A DNA stretch of 5,668 nucleotides from Prevotellaceae bacterium (GCA_022508635.1 JAFLUV010000149.1:1-5668); one strand, 5' to 3'; positions 1 through 5,651 are shown, numbered from the stretch's first letter. A program made the numbers and translations. The notes: generated by a model not told the origin, from the letters alone.

Positions 1-3
1 ATG

Positions 4-11
4 CAAAGGTA
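4..11 (-). promoter_or_regulatory. Candidate promoter -7 element for a leftward gene outside the window
   Basis: The minus strand reads TACCTTTG followed by GCAT, which matches the Bacteroidota -7 consensus TAnnTTTG and is the same eight bases as the -7 box at 1126-1133. It lies past the terminator of the previous gene and points off the left edge, so it probably starts the next leftward transcript. No TTTG is found at the usual 19-21 nt upstream. The nearest one, at 36-39, is 24 nt away, so the -33 element is weak or absent. Confidence 0.4.
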
Positions 12-71
12 TGAAAAAGTTTCTAAAAAATGAGCCAAACTGATTAAAAAACCTCTACCTGACCAGGAAAT

Positions 72-114
72 CTATGTCAGAAATCCCATAAACCTATGTC
101 AGAAACCACATAAA
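72..114. repeat. Two tandem 21-bp direct repeats, period 22
   Basis: The unit at 72-92 and the unit at 94-114 match at 19 of 21 positions. Both begin CTATGTCAGAAA and end CATAAA, and they differ only at two positions in the middle. The 22-bp period is close to two helical turns. The second unit runs into the A-tract that forms the T-run of the minus-strand terminator. The pair lies roughly 60-100 bp upstream of the leftward -7 box at 4-11, so it could be a double binding site for a regulator of that outside gene. It could also be a simple local duplication. Two units are too few, and too close together, to call a CRISPR array. Confidence 0.6.
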
Positions 115-149
115 AAATCAGTGTCTCGGAATAGATTCCAAGACACTGA
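112..149 (-). terminator. Rho-independent terminator of the secreted Gly/Ser/Arg-rich protein gene
   Basis: The arms TCAGTGTCT (118-126) and AGACACTGA (141-149) are perfectly complementary over 9 bp. After one mismatch they continue with 4 more pairs around a 4-nt TAGA loop. Read on the minus strand, the hairpin is followed directly by six T residues (117-112). It begins 26 nt past the TAA stop at 175-177, the expected position for a terminator of that gene. Confidence 0.85.
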
Positions 150-174
150 CGATCTTATTATAGCCTTACGTATC

Positions 175-1092
175 TTATCTACGTCCGCTGCGACTGCTGC
201 CAGCCTGCGCTCCGCCACTTATACGCGAACTGCTGCCATCGAAAGAATTGCCACGCCCTGATGAAGCACTCGGGGCACGAGTGCCGCCGCGTACTGCAGA
301 ACCGTTTGAACTACCACTGCCACGGCTGCCGCCTATTGCTGAACTACCTGAGCCTATACCATTGCGACTGCTGCCACGCATGCCGGAAGACGCATTGCTA
401 TTGCTGATGTTACCGCCTTGTCTTCCAGAAGCAGCCCCGCCGCTATTGCTGCCGCCCTGAAGCTGACGATTCATGCCACCCTGACGTCCGTTTATATCAA
501 AGCTATAGCCTCTGCCGCTACCTGCCTGCACACTGCCACCACGACCTGCACCATTGTGAGATGCAGCAGCAGGACGATGAGCTGCTCCCTGTCCAGGACG
601 ACTCATATCGTGACCACGCAGGCCTCCGCTCCATACAGGACGACGGTTCACATAAAACCCTGCGGAATGATGGAAACGGCTGTGACCGCCATGGTACGTT
701 GCCCATACACGAGGACGACTATAGAAGAAGCTGCCGCGATTATAGTAGCTGTAGATAGGGAAGAACCAGCCTCCAGCACGCCAGGCGAGAGGACGGAGGA
801 AATAGTCGGCTGCAAGCAGAAGACTGTACTGCCAGTCGTGAAGGATGCAACGCAAGTCGCTAAGACGATAGTCATAGTAACGACCATAGACATCCGAAGG
901 CGACTCCATCCTCAGGAAATAGTCGAGGTTAATCTCATAGGCATCGTTATACTGCTGGTCATTGAGGTTGAGCTCATACGCCATCTTGTCCGTCAGATAG
1001 AGAGCCTCTGACTGTGCACGACTGAAACTCATTGCATGGGCACTTGCGAGGACTGCCACCGAAAGTACCAGGGAAAGGAATAACTTTTTCAT
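175..1092 (-). CDS. Secreted protein with Gly/Ser/Arg-rich tail, function unknown
   Basis: This 305-residue protein begins with a clear signal peptide (MKKLFLSLVLSVAVLASAHA, predicted cut after AHA at 20), so it is exported. Residues 21-65 look helical (LTDKMAYELNLNDQQYNDAY) and resemble the start of uncharacterised exported proteins that I recall from Bacteroides and Prevotella. Residues 68-155 are very rich in Tyr, Trp, Phe, Arg and His. From about 155 to the end the chain is low-complexity Gly/Ser/Arg/Asn. By my count that tail has about 18 Arg, three Asp and no Lys or Glu, with repeated GRQGG (202-206, 223-227), RGG and RG[YN]SFD motifs. There is a single Cys (82). No lipobox, membrane anchor or enzyme motif is visible. 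The gene has its own promoter and terminator, so it is probably monocistronic. The reading frame is well supported by the signal peptide and by complete intergenic signals on both sides. The role is unknown; a surface or periplasmic location is inferred. Confidence 0.85.
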   Translation of the reverse strand: MKKLFLSLVLSVAVLASAHAMSFSRAQSEALYLTDKMAYELNLNDQQYNDAYEINLDYFLRMESPSDVYGRYYDYRLSDLRCILHDWQYSLLLAADYFLRPLAWRAGGWFFPIYSYYNRGSFFYSRPRVWATYHGGHSRFHHSAGFYVNRRPVWSGGLRGHDMSRPGQGAAHRPAAASHNGAGRGGSVQAGSGRGYSFDINGRQGGMNRQLQGGSNSGGAASGRQGGNISNSNASSGMRGSSRNGIGSGSSAIGGSRGSGSSNGSAVRGGTRAPSASSGRGNSFDGSSSRISGGAQAGSSRSGRR

Positions 1093-1096
1093 AGCC

Positions 1097-1148
1097 TTGT
1101 CGTTTTATTTGTTGTTTTGATGCTGCAAAGGTATACATAAAACGACAA
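1097..1148. repeat. Perfect 11-bp inverted repeat flanking a promoter -7 box
   Basis: TTGTCGTTTTA at 1097-1107 and its exact reverse complement TAAAACGACAA at 1138-1148 are separated by 30 bp that contain the -7 element at 1126-1133. One arm lies in the region between -33 and -7. The other lies in the 5' leader, ending 4 nt before the ATG of the secreted-protein gene. The arrangement suggests a two-site operator. In read-through RNA from nspC it would form a hairpin covering the ribosome-binding region. Confidence 0.65.
1126..1133 (-). promoter_or_regulatory. Promoter -7 element of the secreted-protein gene
   Basis: The minus strand reads TATACCTTTGCAGC, which contains TACCTTTG and fits TAnnTTTG. 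Transcription would start near 1119, leaving an A-rich leader of about 27 nt (ACAACAAATAAAACGACAA) before the ATG at 1092. No good TTTG is present 19-21 nt upstream, so an activator may be needed or the -33 element may be degenerate. The box lies inside the 11-bp inverted repeat. Confidence 0.6.
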
Positions 1149-1169
1149 TGGGGAAGAAGGGTTTTTCCT

Positions 1170-1192
1170 AAAAGGGAGAGGAATTTGCCTCT
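1170..1192 (-). terminator. Possible weak terminator after nspC
   Basis: On the minus strand, AGAGG (1192-1188), loop CAAATT and CCTCT (1181-1177) form a 5-bp stem. CCC and then TTTT (1173-1170) follow. It lies about 40 nt past the nspC stop. The stem is short and the T-run is separated from it, so some read-through into the next gene is plausible. Confidence 0.3.
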
Positions 1193-1232
1193 TGCCTGTT
1201 CGTCTTCCCTGAAGGAACAAAGGCAGATGGTA

Positions 1233-2453
1233 TCAATCCATCCTGTCCCGATAGTCCTCGTAAGTGAAGGTACGTAGTGTCTCGCGGCTACCATCTGTAT
1301 GCTCCAGGACAATGGAAGGATGCATGATACCGTTGAACATTGTGGTCTTGACCGTTGTATAGTGTATCATGTCCTCGAACACAATCTGTTGCCCAATCCT
1401 AAGCGGCTCTGGGAAACGCCAGCAACCCATGTAGTCACCGCTCAGACAACTGTTACCGCCCAGTCTGTAGATGTTCTGCCCCTGCGCACTGCCGGAAGCT
1501 GCATCGAAAGGAAGACTTTCTGCTCCACGCACCTCTGGCTGATAAGGCATCTCTAAGCAGTCTGGCATGTGACAGGTAAAGGAAACATTCAAGATGGCAG
1601 TCCGGATGCCATGGTTCTCGACGATGTCAACCACTTCCGCCACTAAAGATCCCGTCTGCCAGGCAAAGGCACTGCCTGGCTCCAATATGATGCGCAGATG
1701 CGGATAACGCCGATGTAGCCCCTTTAATATATTAATAAGGTGTTCCACGTCATAGTCCTTGCGCGTCATCAGGTGCCCTCCTCCTAAGTTAAGCCACTTG
1801 AGTTGCGGGAGCCATCGCCCGAACTTCGCCTCCAGATGTTCCAATGTGTGCTGCAACGCCGAAGCAGGACTCTCGCAATGGCAATGGCAGTGGAAGCCCT
1901 CTATGCCTTGCGGAAGCTGCTCGGGAAGCTGTTCAGCAAGCACTCCGAAACGGCTGCCGGGAGCACAGGGATTGTAAAGTTCAGTCTCTATCTCGCTATA
2001 TTCCGGATTAATGCGCAAGCCATAGGAGACAGGATGCTCGCTAAAACTCTCACAGACAGGACGTAGATGTTCGTACTGAGAAAGGGAATTGAAAGTGACG
2101 TGTCCACTGCAATGTAGTATCTCATGCATCTCGTCTTCCTCATAAGCAGGACTATAGGTATGGGCCAACGACCCGAACTCTTCGAGCGAGAGGCGTGCCT
2201 CACAGAGACTACTGGCAGTGGTATGGCGGATATACTGGCGGAAAATGGAGAACGTACGCCACAAGGCAAAAGCCTTGAAGGCAAGGATAATCTCCACATC
2301 AGCCGCATCAGCGACATACTTGATAAGCTCCAAGTTGCGACGGAGCAAGGACTCTTGAAGAAGGTAGTACGGACGCACGTGTGTAACGAAATGCTTAATG
2401 TCAGATAATTGAATGTTGGGAATTAACCGGGCAAGCGCTATATGACGGGACAA
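1233..2453 (-). CDS. nspC: Carboxynorspermidine/carboxyspermidine decarboxylase (NspC)
   Basis: This is a cytosolic PLP-dependent decarboxylase that converts carboxynorspermidine to norspermidine, or carboxyspermidine to spermidine, the last step of the alternative polyamine route. It has the alanine-racemase-like fold of the DAP/ornithine decarboxylase family. Visible motifs, numbered from the TTG start, are the PLP lysine in LAFKAFALW (K60), the GFHCHCHCE block (177-184), the phosphate-binding LGGGH (233-237), EPG (278-280) and the catalytic-type NSCLSGD (C336, D340). The start is uncertain because no ATG lies upstream of the conserved region in any frame. TTG at 2453 is 13 nt after the preceding stop and gives 406 residues, about 25 more than is usual. 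GTG at 2378 gives MRPYYLLQ and 381 residues, closer to family length. The gene follows the PCMD gene closely and probably shares its promoter. The synthase partner is not in the window. Confidence 0.93.
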   Translation of the reverse strand: MSRHIALARLIPNIQLSDIKHFVTHVRPYYLLQESLLRRNLELIKYVADAADVEIILAFKAFALWRTFSIFRQYIRHTTASSLCEARLSLEEFGSLAHTYSPAYEEDEMHEILHCSGHVTFNSLSQYEHLRPVCESFSEHPVSYGLRINPEYSEIETELYNPCAPGSRFGVLAEQLPEQLPQGIEGFHCHCHCESPASALQHTLEHLEAKFGRWLPQLKWLNLGGGHLMTRKDYDVEHLINILKGLHRRYPHLRIILEPGSAFAWQTGSLVAEVVDIVENHGIRTAILNVSFTCHMPDCLEMPYQPEVRGAESLPFDAASGSAQGQNIYRLGGNSCLSGDYMGCWRFPEPLRIGQQIVFEDMIHYTTVKTTMFNGIMHPSIVLEHTDGSRETLRTFTYEDYRDRMD

Positions 2454-2466
2454 TCCTTTTTAGTAT

Positions 2467-3438
2467 TCAGTATACGAACTTTACATTGTCTATCCAAAGG
2501 GTGTTCCCCACTGTTCCGGTATAGGCACTGCCATGACTACTGTCGAACTTCAGGATGATATGCGTAGGTTCATCGTCTGGCCGTGCCCATCCTTCTTCCT
2601 GGACGGGAACGATTTTCCCCTTGCTGTTCTTGGCACAGAAAGTATTGTTGCCGGTGCGCAATCCCATCCAATCCTGGTAGAAGCTCTCGTGGGTGATGTC
2701 ACCGTAGTGGATGGTGAAAGTCTGTCCGTCCTTCCATTCAGAGGTATTCTGTGAGAAACGCTGGAGCATAGAGCCTACGCGCAGAGCATGGATGTTGCCG
2801 TCTGCATCCTCCCAGCGCTTTTGCAGCAGGCAGATGCACTGTGCCATGTCCTGGCCGCTGACCTCTTGCCGGCGACCAAAGCCCGTTTCGCGAATGCGGG
2901 GCGTTCCGGGCGTGTAGAACTTATAGTCGAACTTCAAGGCCTTAGGCTTATGGGTAAAGGGAGTGCTCATGTCCATCTTTGCCATCGGATTAGCCGTGTC
3001 CGTGATGGGTTCCAAAAGAGTACCTAAGAACAGGCTTCCCGTAGCAAGTGCGCTTATGTTGACGATGCCAATGGCCTTGCAACTGACGATGTGCGTTGTG
3101 AGCTTGGCACACAAGCCGTTATCGTGTGTGTCAGGGTAGACACTGATATTGGTCTTTACCACGCCGTACACCTTGGCATACACGTTGCTGCATGCCCATG
3201 GCGAGCCTCCCTGGTTGGTGTAGGCACGGGGGCCGTCGTAAATACCTGTCGGCCCCACTTCGTAGAGCTTTTGTGTCTTGCCGCCTACGATTGTGCTCTC
3301 TTTGATGCTACGCGTTATCCATGACTCGAAGTCACCGAAGGCGACCAATTCTTCTTCTGCCAACATATCGGCGGGGAACAGACAACAGAACACGGCAAGC
3401 AACAACATTGCCACATATCCTTTACCCTTCAGCATCAT
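2467..3438 (-). CDS. Exported PCMD-domain protein (putative carbohydrate metabolism domain)
   Basis: This 323-residue protein has a signal peptide (hydrophobic MLLLAVFCCLF at 11-21, likely cut after MLA at 27) and no proper lipobox, so it is probably periplasmic or surface-exposed rather than a lipoprotein. The mature part, about 31-323, looks like a single PCMD domain (Pfam PF13201). It begins with FGDFESW (34-40), has a central PWACSNVYAKVYG block (80-92) and a KALKFDYKFY strand (156-165), and ends in TLWIDNVKFVY (313-323), typical of this beta-sandwich family. PCMD proteins are common in gut Bacteroidota. A carbohydrate-related role was suggested for the family, but no reaction is established and no catalytic residues can be pointed to here. 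Many relatives carry extra N-terminal domains, which this one lacks. The start is an ATGATG pair at 3438. The gene is first in a two-gene unit with nspC. Confidence 0.85.
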   Translation of the reverse strand: MMLKGKGYVAMLLLAVFCCLFPADMLAEEELVAFGDFESWITRSIKESTIVGGKTQKLYEVGPTGIYDGPRAYTNQGGSPWACSNVYAKVYGVVKTNISVYPDTHDNGLCAKLTTHIVSCKAIGIVNISALATGSLFLGTLLEPITDTANPMAKMDMSTPFTHKPKALKFDYKFYTPGTPRIRETGFGRRQEVSGQDMAQCICLLQKRWEDADGNIHALRVGSMLQRFSQNTSEWKDGQTFTIHYGDITHESFYQDWMGLRTGNNTFCAKNSKGKIVPVQEEGWARPDDEPTHIILKFDSSHGSAYTGTVGNTLWIDNVKFVY

Positions 3439-3463
3439 TCGTATACATTTATTTTCCGGCAGG

Positions 3464-3494
3464 CAAAGTTACGTCGTTTTTGTGACTTGACAAA
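3464..3494 (-). promoter_or_regulatory. Promoter of the PCMD-nspC unit
   Basis: On the minus strand, TTTG (3494-3491) is followed after 19 nt by TAACTTTG (3471-3464). Both match the Bacteroidota -33/-7 consensus at the right spacing. The -33 element lies inside the last codons of nadD, and the nadD stop codon TAA forms the first three bases of the -7 box. Transcription would start near 3457, about 20 nt before the PCMD ATG. The spacer carries AAAACGAC (3480-3473), a motif also found at the promoter of the secreted-protein gene. Confidence 0.7.
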
Positions 3495-4065
3495 CATTTC
3501 CGCGTATTTTCTTTATTTCCTGCCACACTGCGGGGCACAACCCCTCGCCGTCATAGTCGGGGCGACAGAGATTGCGTCGTATCTCTGTACTGCTGATATC
3601 GTACAGTGGTGTGTCCGCCAATGTGACGTTCTCCGGTACGCCATGAAGGACGAAGCCAGGCCTTGGGCAGATGACGATGCGGTAGGAGGCAAGGATGTCC
3701 CGGCTGCGGTACCACTGGGGAAAGCGCTCCCAGTTGTCGGCACCTATGATGAGGACGAACTCGCGGTCGGGATGTTCTCTGCTCAATGCGTCGAGCGTAT
3801 GGAACATATACGAAGGGCGGGGCATGGAGAACTCGCGGTCGCAGACTTCGACGCCTGGCACGTCCGCTACGGCAAGGCGTGCCAGGTGCAGGCGCACGTC
3901 GTCGTCCATCAGCTTGTCTTCCGCCTTAAACGGGTTTTGCGGCGAAACCAGCAGCCACACTTCGTCGAGGAGGCTGCTGTCGGCAAGTGCCTTTGCCAGG
4001 CGCACGTGCCCCTCATGGACGGGATTGAAGCTGCCGCCGTAGATGCCTGTCCTTCTTCCTTTCAT
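3469..4065 (-). CDS. nadD: Nicotinate-nucleotide adenylyltransferase
   Basis: This cytosolic enzyme transfers AMP from ATP to nicotinate mononucleotide, giving deamido-NAD, the second-last step of NAD synthesis. From the ATG at 4065 it has 198 residues, normal for the family. Visible motifs are the nucleotidyltransferase signature GGSFNPVHEGH (10-20, with the HxGH at 17-20), SPQNPFK (41-47), IGADNW (107-112) and the C-terminal ISSTEIR (157-163) that binds ATP phosphates. A GTG at 4077 would add only MLRN. The ATG is preferred because it places the GGSFNP motif at the usual distance from the N-terminus. The gene begins 25 nt after the gmk stop (13 nt if the GTG is used), so the two are co-transcribed. 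Its 3' end overlaps the promoter of the next unit, and no terminator hairpin is seen after it. Confidence 0.95.
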   Translation of the reverse strand: MKGRRTGIYGGSFNPVHEGHVRLAKALADSSLLDEVWLLVSPQNPFKAEDKLMDDDVRLHLARLAVADVPGVEVCDREFSMPRPSYMFHTLDALSREHPDREFVLIIGADNWERFPQWYRSRDILASYRIVICPRPGFVLHGVPENVTLADTPLYDISSTEIRRNLCRPDYDGEGLCPAVWQEIKKIRGNVCQVTKTT

Positions 4066-4090
4066 GTTCCGTAGCACGCGGCCTGAAGCG

Positions 4091-4675
4091 TTACTGTTCC
4101 CCTGGGCTCAGGAAGTCCCTCAGCATTTCCACGGCCTCACGCTTGGCAGTATCCAGGTCGTCGTTGACGAGAATCCGGTCGAACTGCGGGGCGAACGTCA
4201 TCTCATACTCCGCCTTTGCCAGTCGCTTCTCTATCTGCTCCATGTCGTCGGTAGCACGGCCTATGAGGCGTTCGCGCAAAGCCTGCACCGACGGCGGCTG
4301 AATGAAGATGCTCAGGGCGCTGTCGCCGTAGTAGCGCTTAATGTTGACTCCGCCCTTGACATCCACGTCGAACACGACGTTCATGCCGGCTGCCAGCTTC
4401 TCGTCCACCTGCCTCTTCAGTGTCCCGTAGAAGCGCCCTTCGTAGACTTCCTCGTACTCCAAGAAGTCGCCGGCCTCGATATGTCGGCGGAACTCCTCGG
4501 CCGTCAGGAAGTAATAGTCCACGCCATCCTGCTCCGTGCCTCGCGGCAGACGGCTGGTGGCGCTGACGCTAAAGGCCAGCCGGAACTCTGGATGCTCCTG
4601 CCGCAAATAGTTCACTATCGTGCTCTTCCCGCTTCCCGACGGGGCAGAGACTATCAGTATACGACCCTTTTCCAT
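4091..4675 (-). CDS. gmk: Guanylate kinase
   Basis: This enzyme phosphorylates GMP (and dGMP) with ATP to give GDP, feeding GTP and dGTP pools in the cytosol. The 194-residue length is typical. The P-loop APSGSGKS is at 11-18. The GMP-binding segment SVSATSRLPRG is at 36-46, followed by DGVDYYF (50-56) and EYEEVYEGRFYGT (73-85). DVDVKGG is at 103-109, the lid arginines lie around 134-141, and the NDDLDTA segment is at 161-167. All key elements appear intact. The ATG at 4675 is preceded by GGGAAGGGAAAGAT, a purine-rich stretch that can serve as ribosome-binding site. The 24-nt gap to yicC and 25 nt to nadD indicate one operon, an arrangement familiar from Bacteroidales genomes. Confidence 0.97.
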   Translation of the reverse strand: MEKGRILIVSAPSGSGKSTIVNYLRQEHPEFRLAFSVSATSRLPRGTEQDGVDYYFLTAEEFRRHIEAGDFLEYEEVYEGRFYGTLKRQVDEKLAAGMNVVFDVDVKGGVNIKRYYGDSALSIFIQPPSVQALRERLIGRATDDMEQIEKRLAKAEYEMTFAPQFDRILVNDDLDTAKREAVEMLRDFLSPGEQ

Positions 4676-4699
4676 ATCTTTCCCTTCCCGTAGGGAGTC

Positions 4700-5578
4700 C
4701 TACATCACGTTCAATACCTGTTCCTTTATCTGTTCCAGCTCGTCCTTCATCCTGACCACGATGTTCTGCATCTCTGCCAGGTTGCTCTTGCTGCCCGTGG
4801 TGTTGATCTCGCGGCCCATCTCCTGTGCAATGAAGCCAAGCTTCTTGCCCTGTCCGTGGCCGTCCTGCATCGTATCGCGGAAGTAGCGGAGGTGATTCGT
4901 CAGGCGCTGCTTCTCCTCGCTGATGTCCAGCTTCTCGATGTAGTATATCATCTCCTGCTCCAGGCGGTTCTTGTCGTACTGCACGTCGGGGATGGCAGCC
5001 AGTCCCTCCACGATGCGCTGCCGTATCTTCTCCACGCGCTGCTTCTCGTAAGGCTCGATGCCGGCCAACAGCTCGGCGATGTTGTCCAGCTTCTCCTCGA
5101 ACTTGCGCTGCAGGGCCTCGCCCTCCTGCCTGCGGAATGCCATCAGCTGGTCTATGGCCTGCTGCACGACGCCCCTTGCCACGTCCCACTCCTCCTCGGT
5201 AAGCTCCTGCTGCACCTCGCCGCGCGACAGCACGTCCGGCATGCGCAGCAGCGTCTGCCACCAGTCGGCAGGCTCCGGCAGGCCGCAGCGGGAAGAGATC
5301 TCCTTCATCTGCCGGTAGTAGGCACACAGCAGGTCGGCATCGACGGGACAGGCCTCCGCCATGCTCTGCTGCTCCACCCACAGGCTGAACTCCGCCTTGC
5401 CGCGCTCCAGGCTCTGCGACACCATTGCCCGCACCTCCATGTCCTTCTCGCGATAGACGGGCGCCAGGCGGACGGAGAGGTCGAGGACCTTGCTATTGAG
5501 CGACTTTACCTCTGCGATGATTTTCTTTCCCCGGAATTCGGCCGAGGCCTTGCCGTATCCGGTCATTGACAGTATCAT
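4700..5578 (-). CDS. yicC: YicC/YloC-family endoribonuclease
   Basis: This 292-residue cytosolic protein has the family's usual length and two-part layout. The YicC-like N-terminal domain begins with SMTGYGKA (4-11) and KSLNSKVLDL (25-34). A middle helical, coiled region includes FRRQEGEAL (138-146). The C-terminal DUF1732-type domain carries RLEQEMIYYIEKLDISEEKQ (205-224), RLTNH (225-229), KKLGFIAQEMGREINTTGSK (245-264) and a final EQIKEQVLNVM. E. coli YicC and B. subtilis YloC have been shown to cut RNA, so a role in RNA turnover is likely here; the natural targets are unknown. The start is an ATG at 5578, giving MILSMTGYG, the normal family N-terminus. It is the first gene of the operon with gmk and nadD, behind a well-formed promoter at 5601-5632. 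Confidence 0.95.
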   Translation of the reverse strand: MILSMTGYGKASAEFRGKKIIAEVKSLNSKVLDLSVRLAPVYREKDMEVRAMVSQSLERGKAEFSLWVEQQSMAEACPVDADLLCAYYRQMKEISSRCGLPEPADWWQTLLRMPDVLSRGEVQQELTEEEWDVARGVVQQAIDQLMAFRRQEGEALQRKFEEKLDNIAELLAGIEPYEKQRVEKIRQRIVEGLAAIPDVQYDKNRLEQEMIYYIEKLDISEEKQRLTNHLRYFRDTMQDGHGQGKKLGFIAQEMGREINTTGSKSNLAEMQNIVVRMKDELEQIKEQVLNVM

Positions 5579-5590
5579 ATCCTATATCGT

Positions 5591-5606
5591 ATTTTGCGTG
5601 CAAAAT
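5591..5606. promoter_or_regulatory. Palindrome over the yicC promoter, candidate operator
   Basis: ATTTTGC and GCAAAAT form perfect 7-bp arms around a 2-nt GT spacer. The site overlaps six bases of the -7 box and covers the expected transcription start of yicC-gmk-nadD. That is where a dimeric repressor would sit. Part of the symmetry is forced by the TTTTG of the -7 element, so chance remains possible. Confidence 0.35.
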
Positions 5607-5632
5607 TACGGAAAATAAACAAGACCACCAAA
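5601..5632 (-). promoter_or_regulatory. Promoter of the yicC-gmk-nadD operon
   Basis: On the minus strand, TTTG (5632-5629) is followed after 20 nt by TAATTTTG (5608-5601). This is a full match to the Bacteroidota TTTG/TAnnTTTG promoter at standard spacing. The inferred transcript starts near 5594, about 16 nt before the yicC ATG. The leader is short and shows no strong Shine-Dalgarno sequence. Confidence 0.75.
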
Positions 5633-5651
5633 GGAATCCCTACCCGATTCC
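5630..5651 (-). terminator. Possible weak terminator of a gene right of the window
   Basis: On the minus strand, GGAATC (5651-5646), a 7-nt loop GGGTAGG and GATTCC (5638-5633) form a 6-bp stem followed by only three T residues (5632-5630), which also belong to the -33 element of the yicC promoter. It could end transcription of an upstream minus-strand gene, but the T-run is short and that gene is not visible. Confidence 0.2.

Noticed and set aside
72..149. CRISPR-like or attachment-site structure near the left end
   Set aside because: Only two repeats with a single-base gap, no spacers, no cas genes, no integrase and no tRNA. The neighbouring hairpin is explained as a terminator.
175..630. 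Frameshift or spurious coding in the low-complexity tail
   Set aside because: The frame stays open to a TAA followed 26 nt later by a strong terminator. Composition and repeated GRQGG and RG[YN]SFD motifs are consistent throughout, so the tail appears to be genuine protein.
418..1011. Plus-strand open frame of 197 codons opposite the secreted-protein gene
   Set aside because: The minus-strand frame has a signal peptide, promoter and terminator. The plus frame is Thr/Ile/Arg-rich noise produced by the low-complexity codons.
3423..3448. Eight-codon upstream open frame (MYTNDAEG) overlapping the PCMD start
   Set aside because: It begins with an ATG in the 5' leader and stops just inside the PCMD gene, but such short frames arise easily by chance and nothing supports its translation.
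3487..4693. Plus-strand open frames of 195 and 216 codons opposite nadD and gmk
   Set aside because: Both lie fully opposite genes with intact catalytic motifs, and neither shows family motifs or expression signals.
4681..4696. Small hairpin TCCCT/AGGGA in the yicC-gmk gap
   Set aside because: The stem is only 5 bp with no T-run, and it coincides with the purine-rich ribosome-binding stretch of gmk. It is not a convincing terminator or regulator.
4856..5569. Long plus-strand open frame of 237 codons opposite yicC
   Set aside because: It is the antisense shadow of a conserved gene in G+C-rich sequence. Its translation is a Leu/His/Gln-rich composition artefact with no recognisable domain, and it lacks a promoter.
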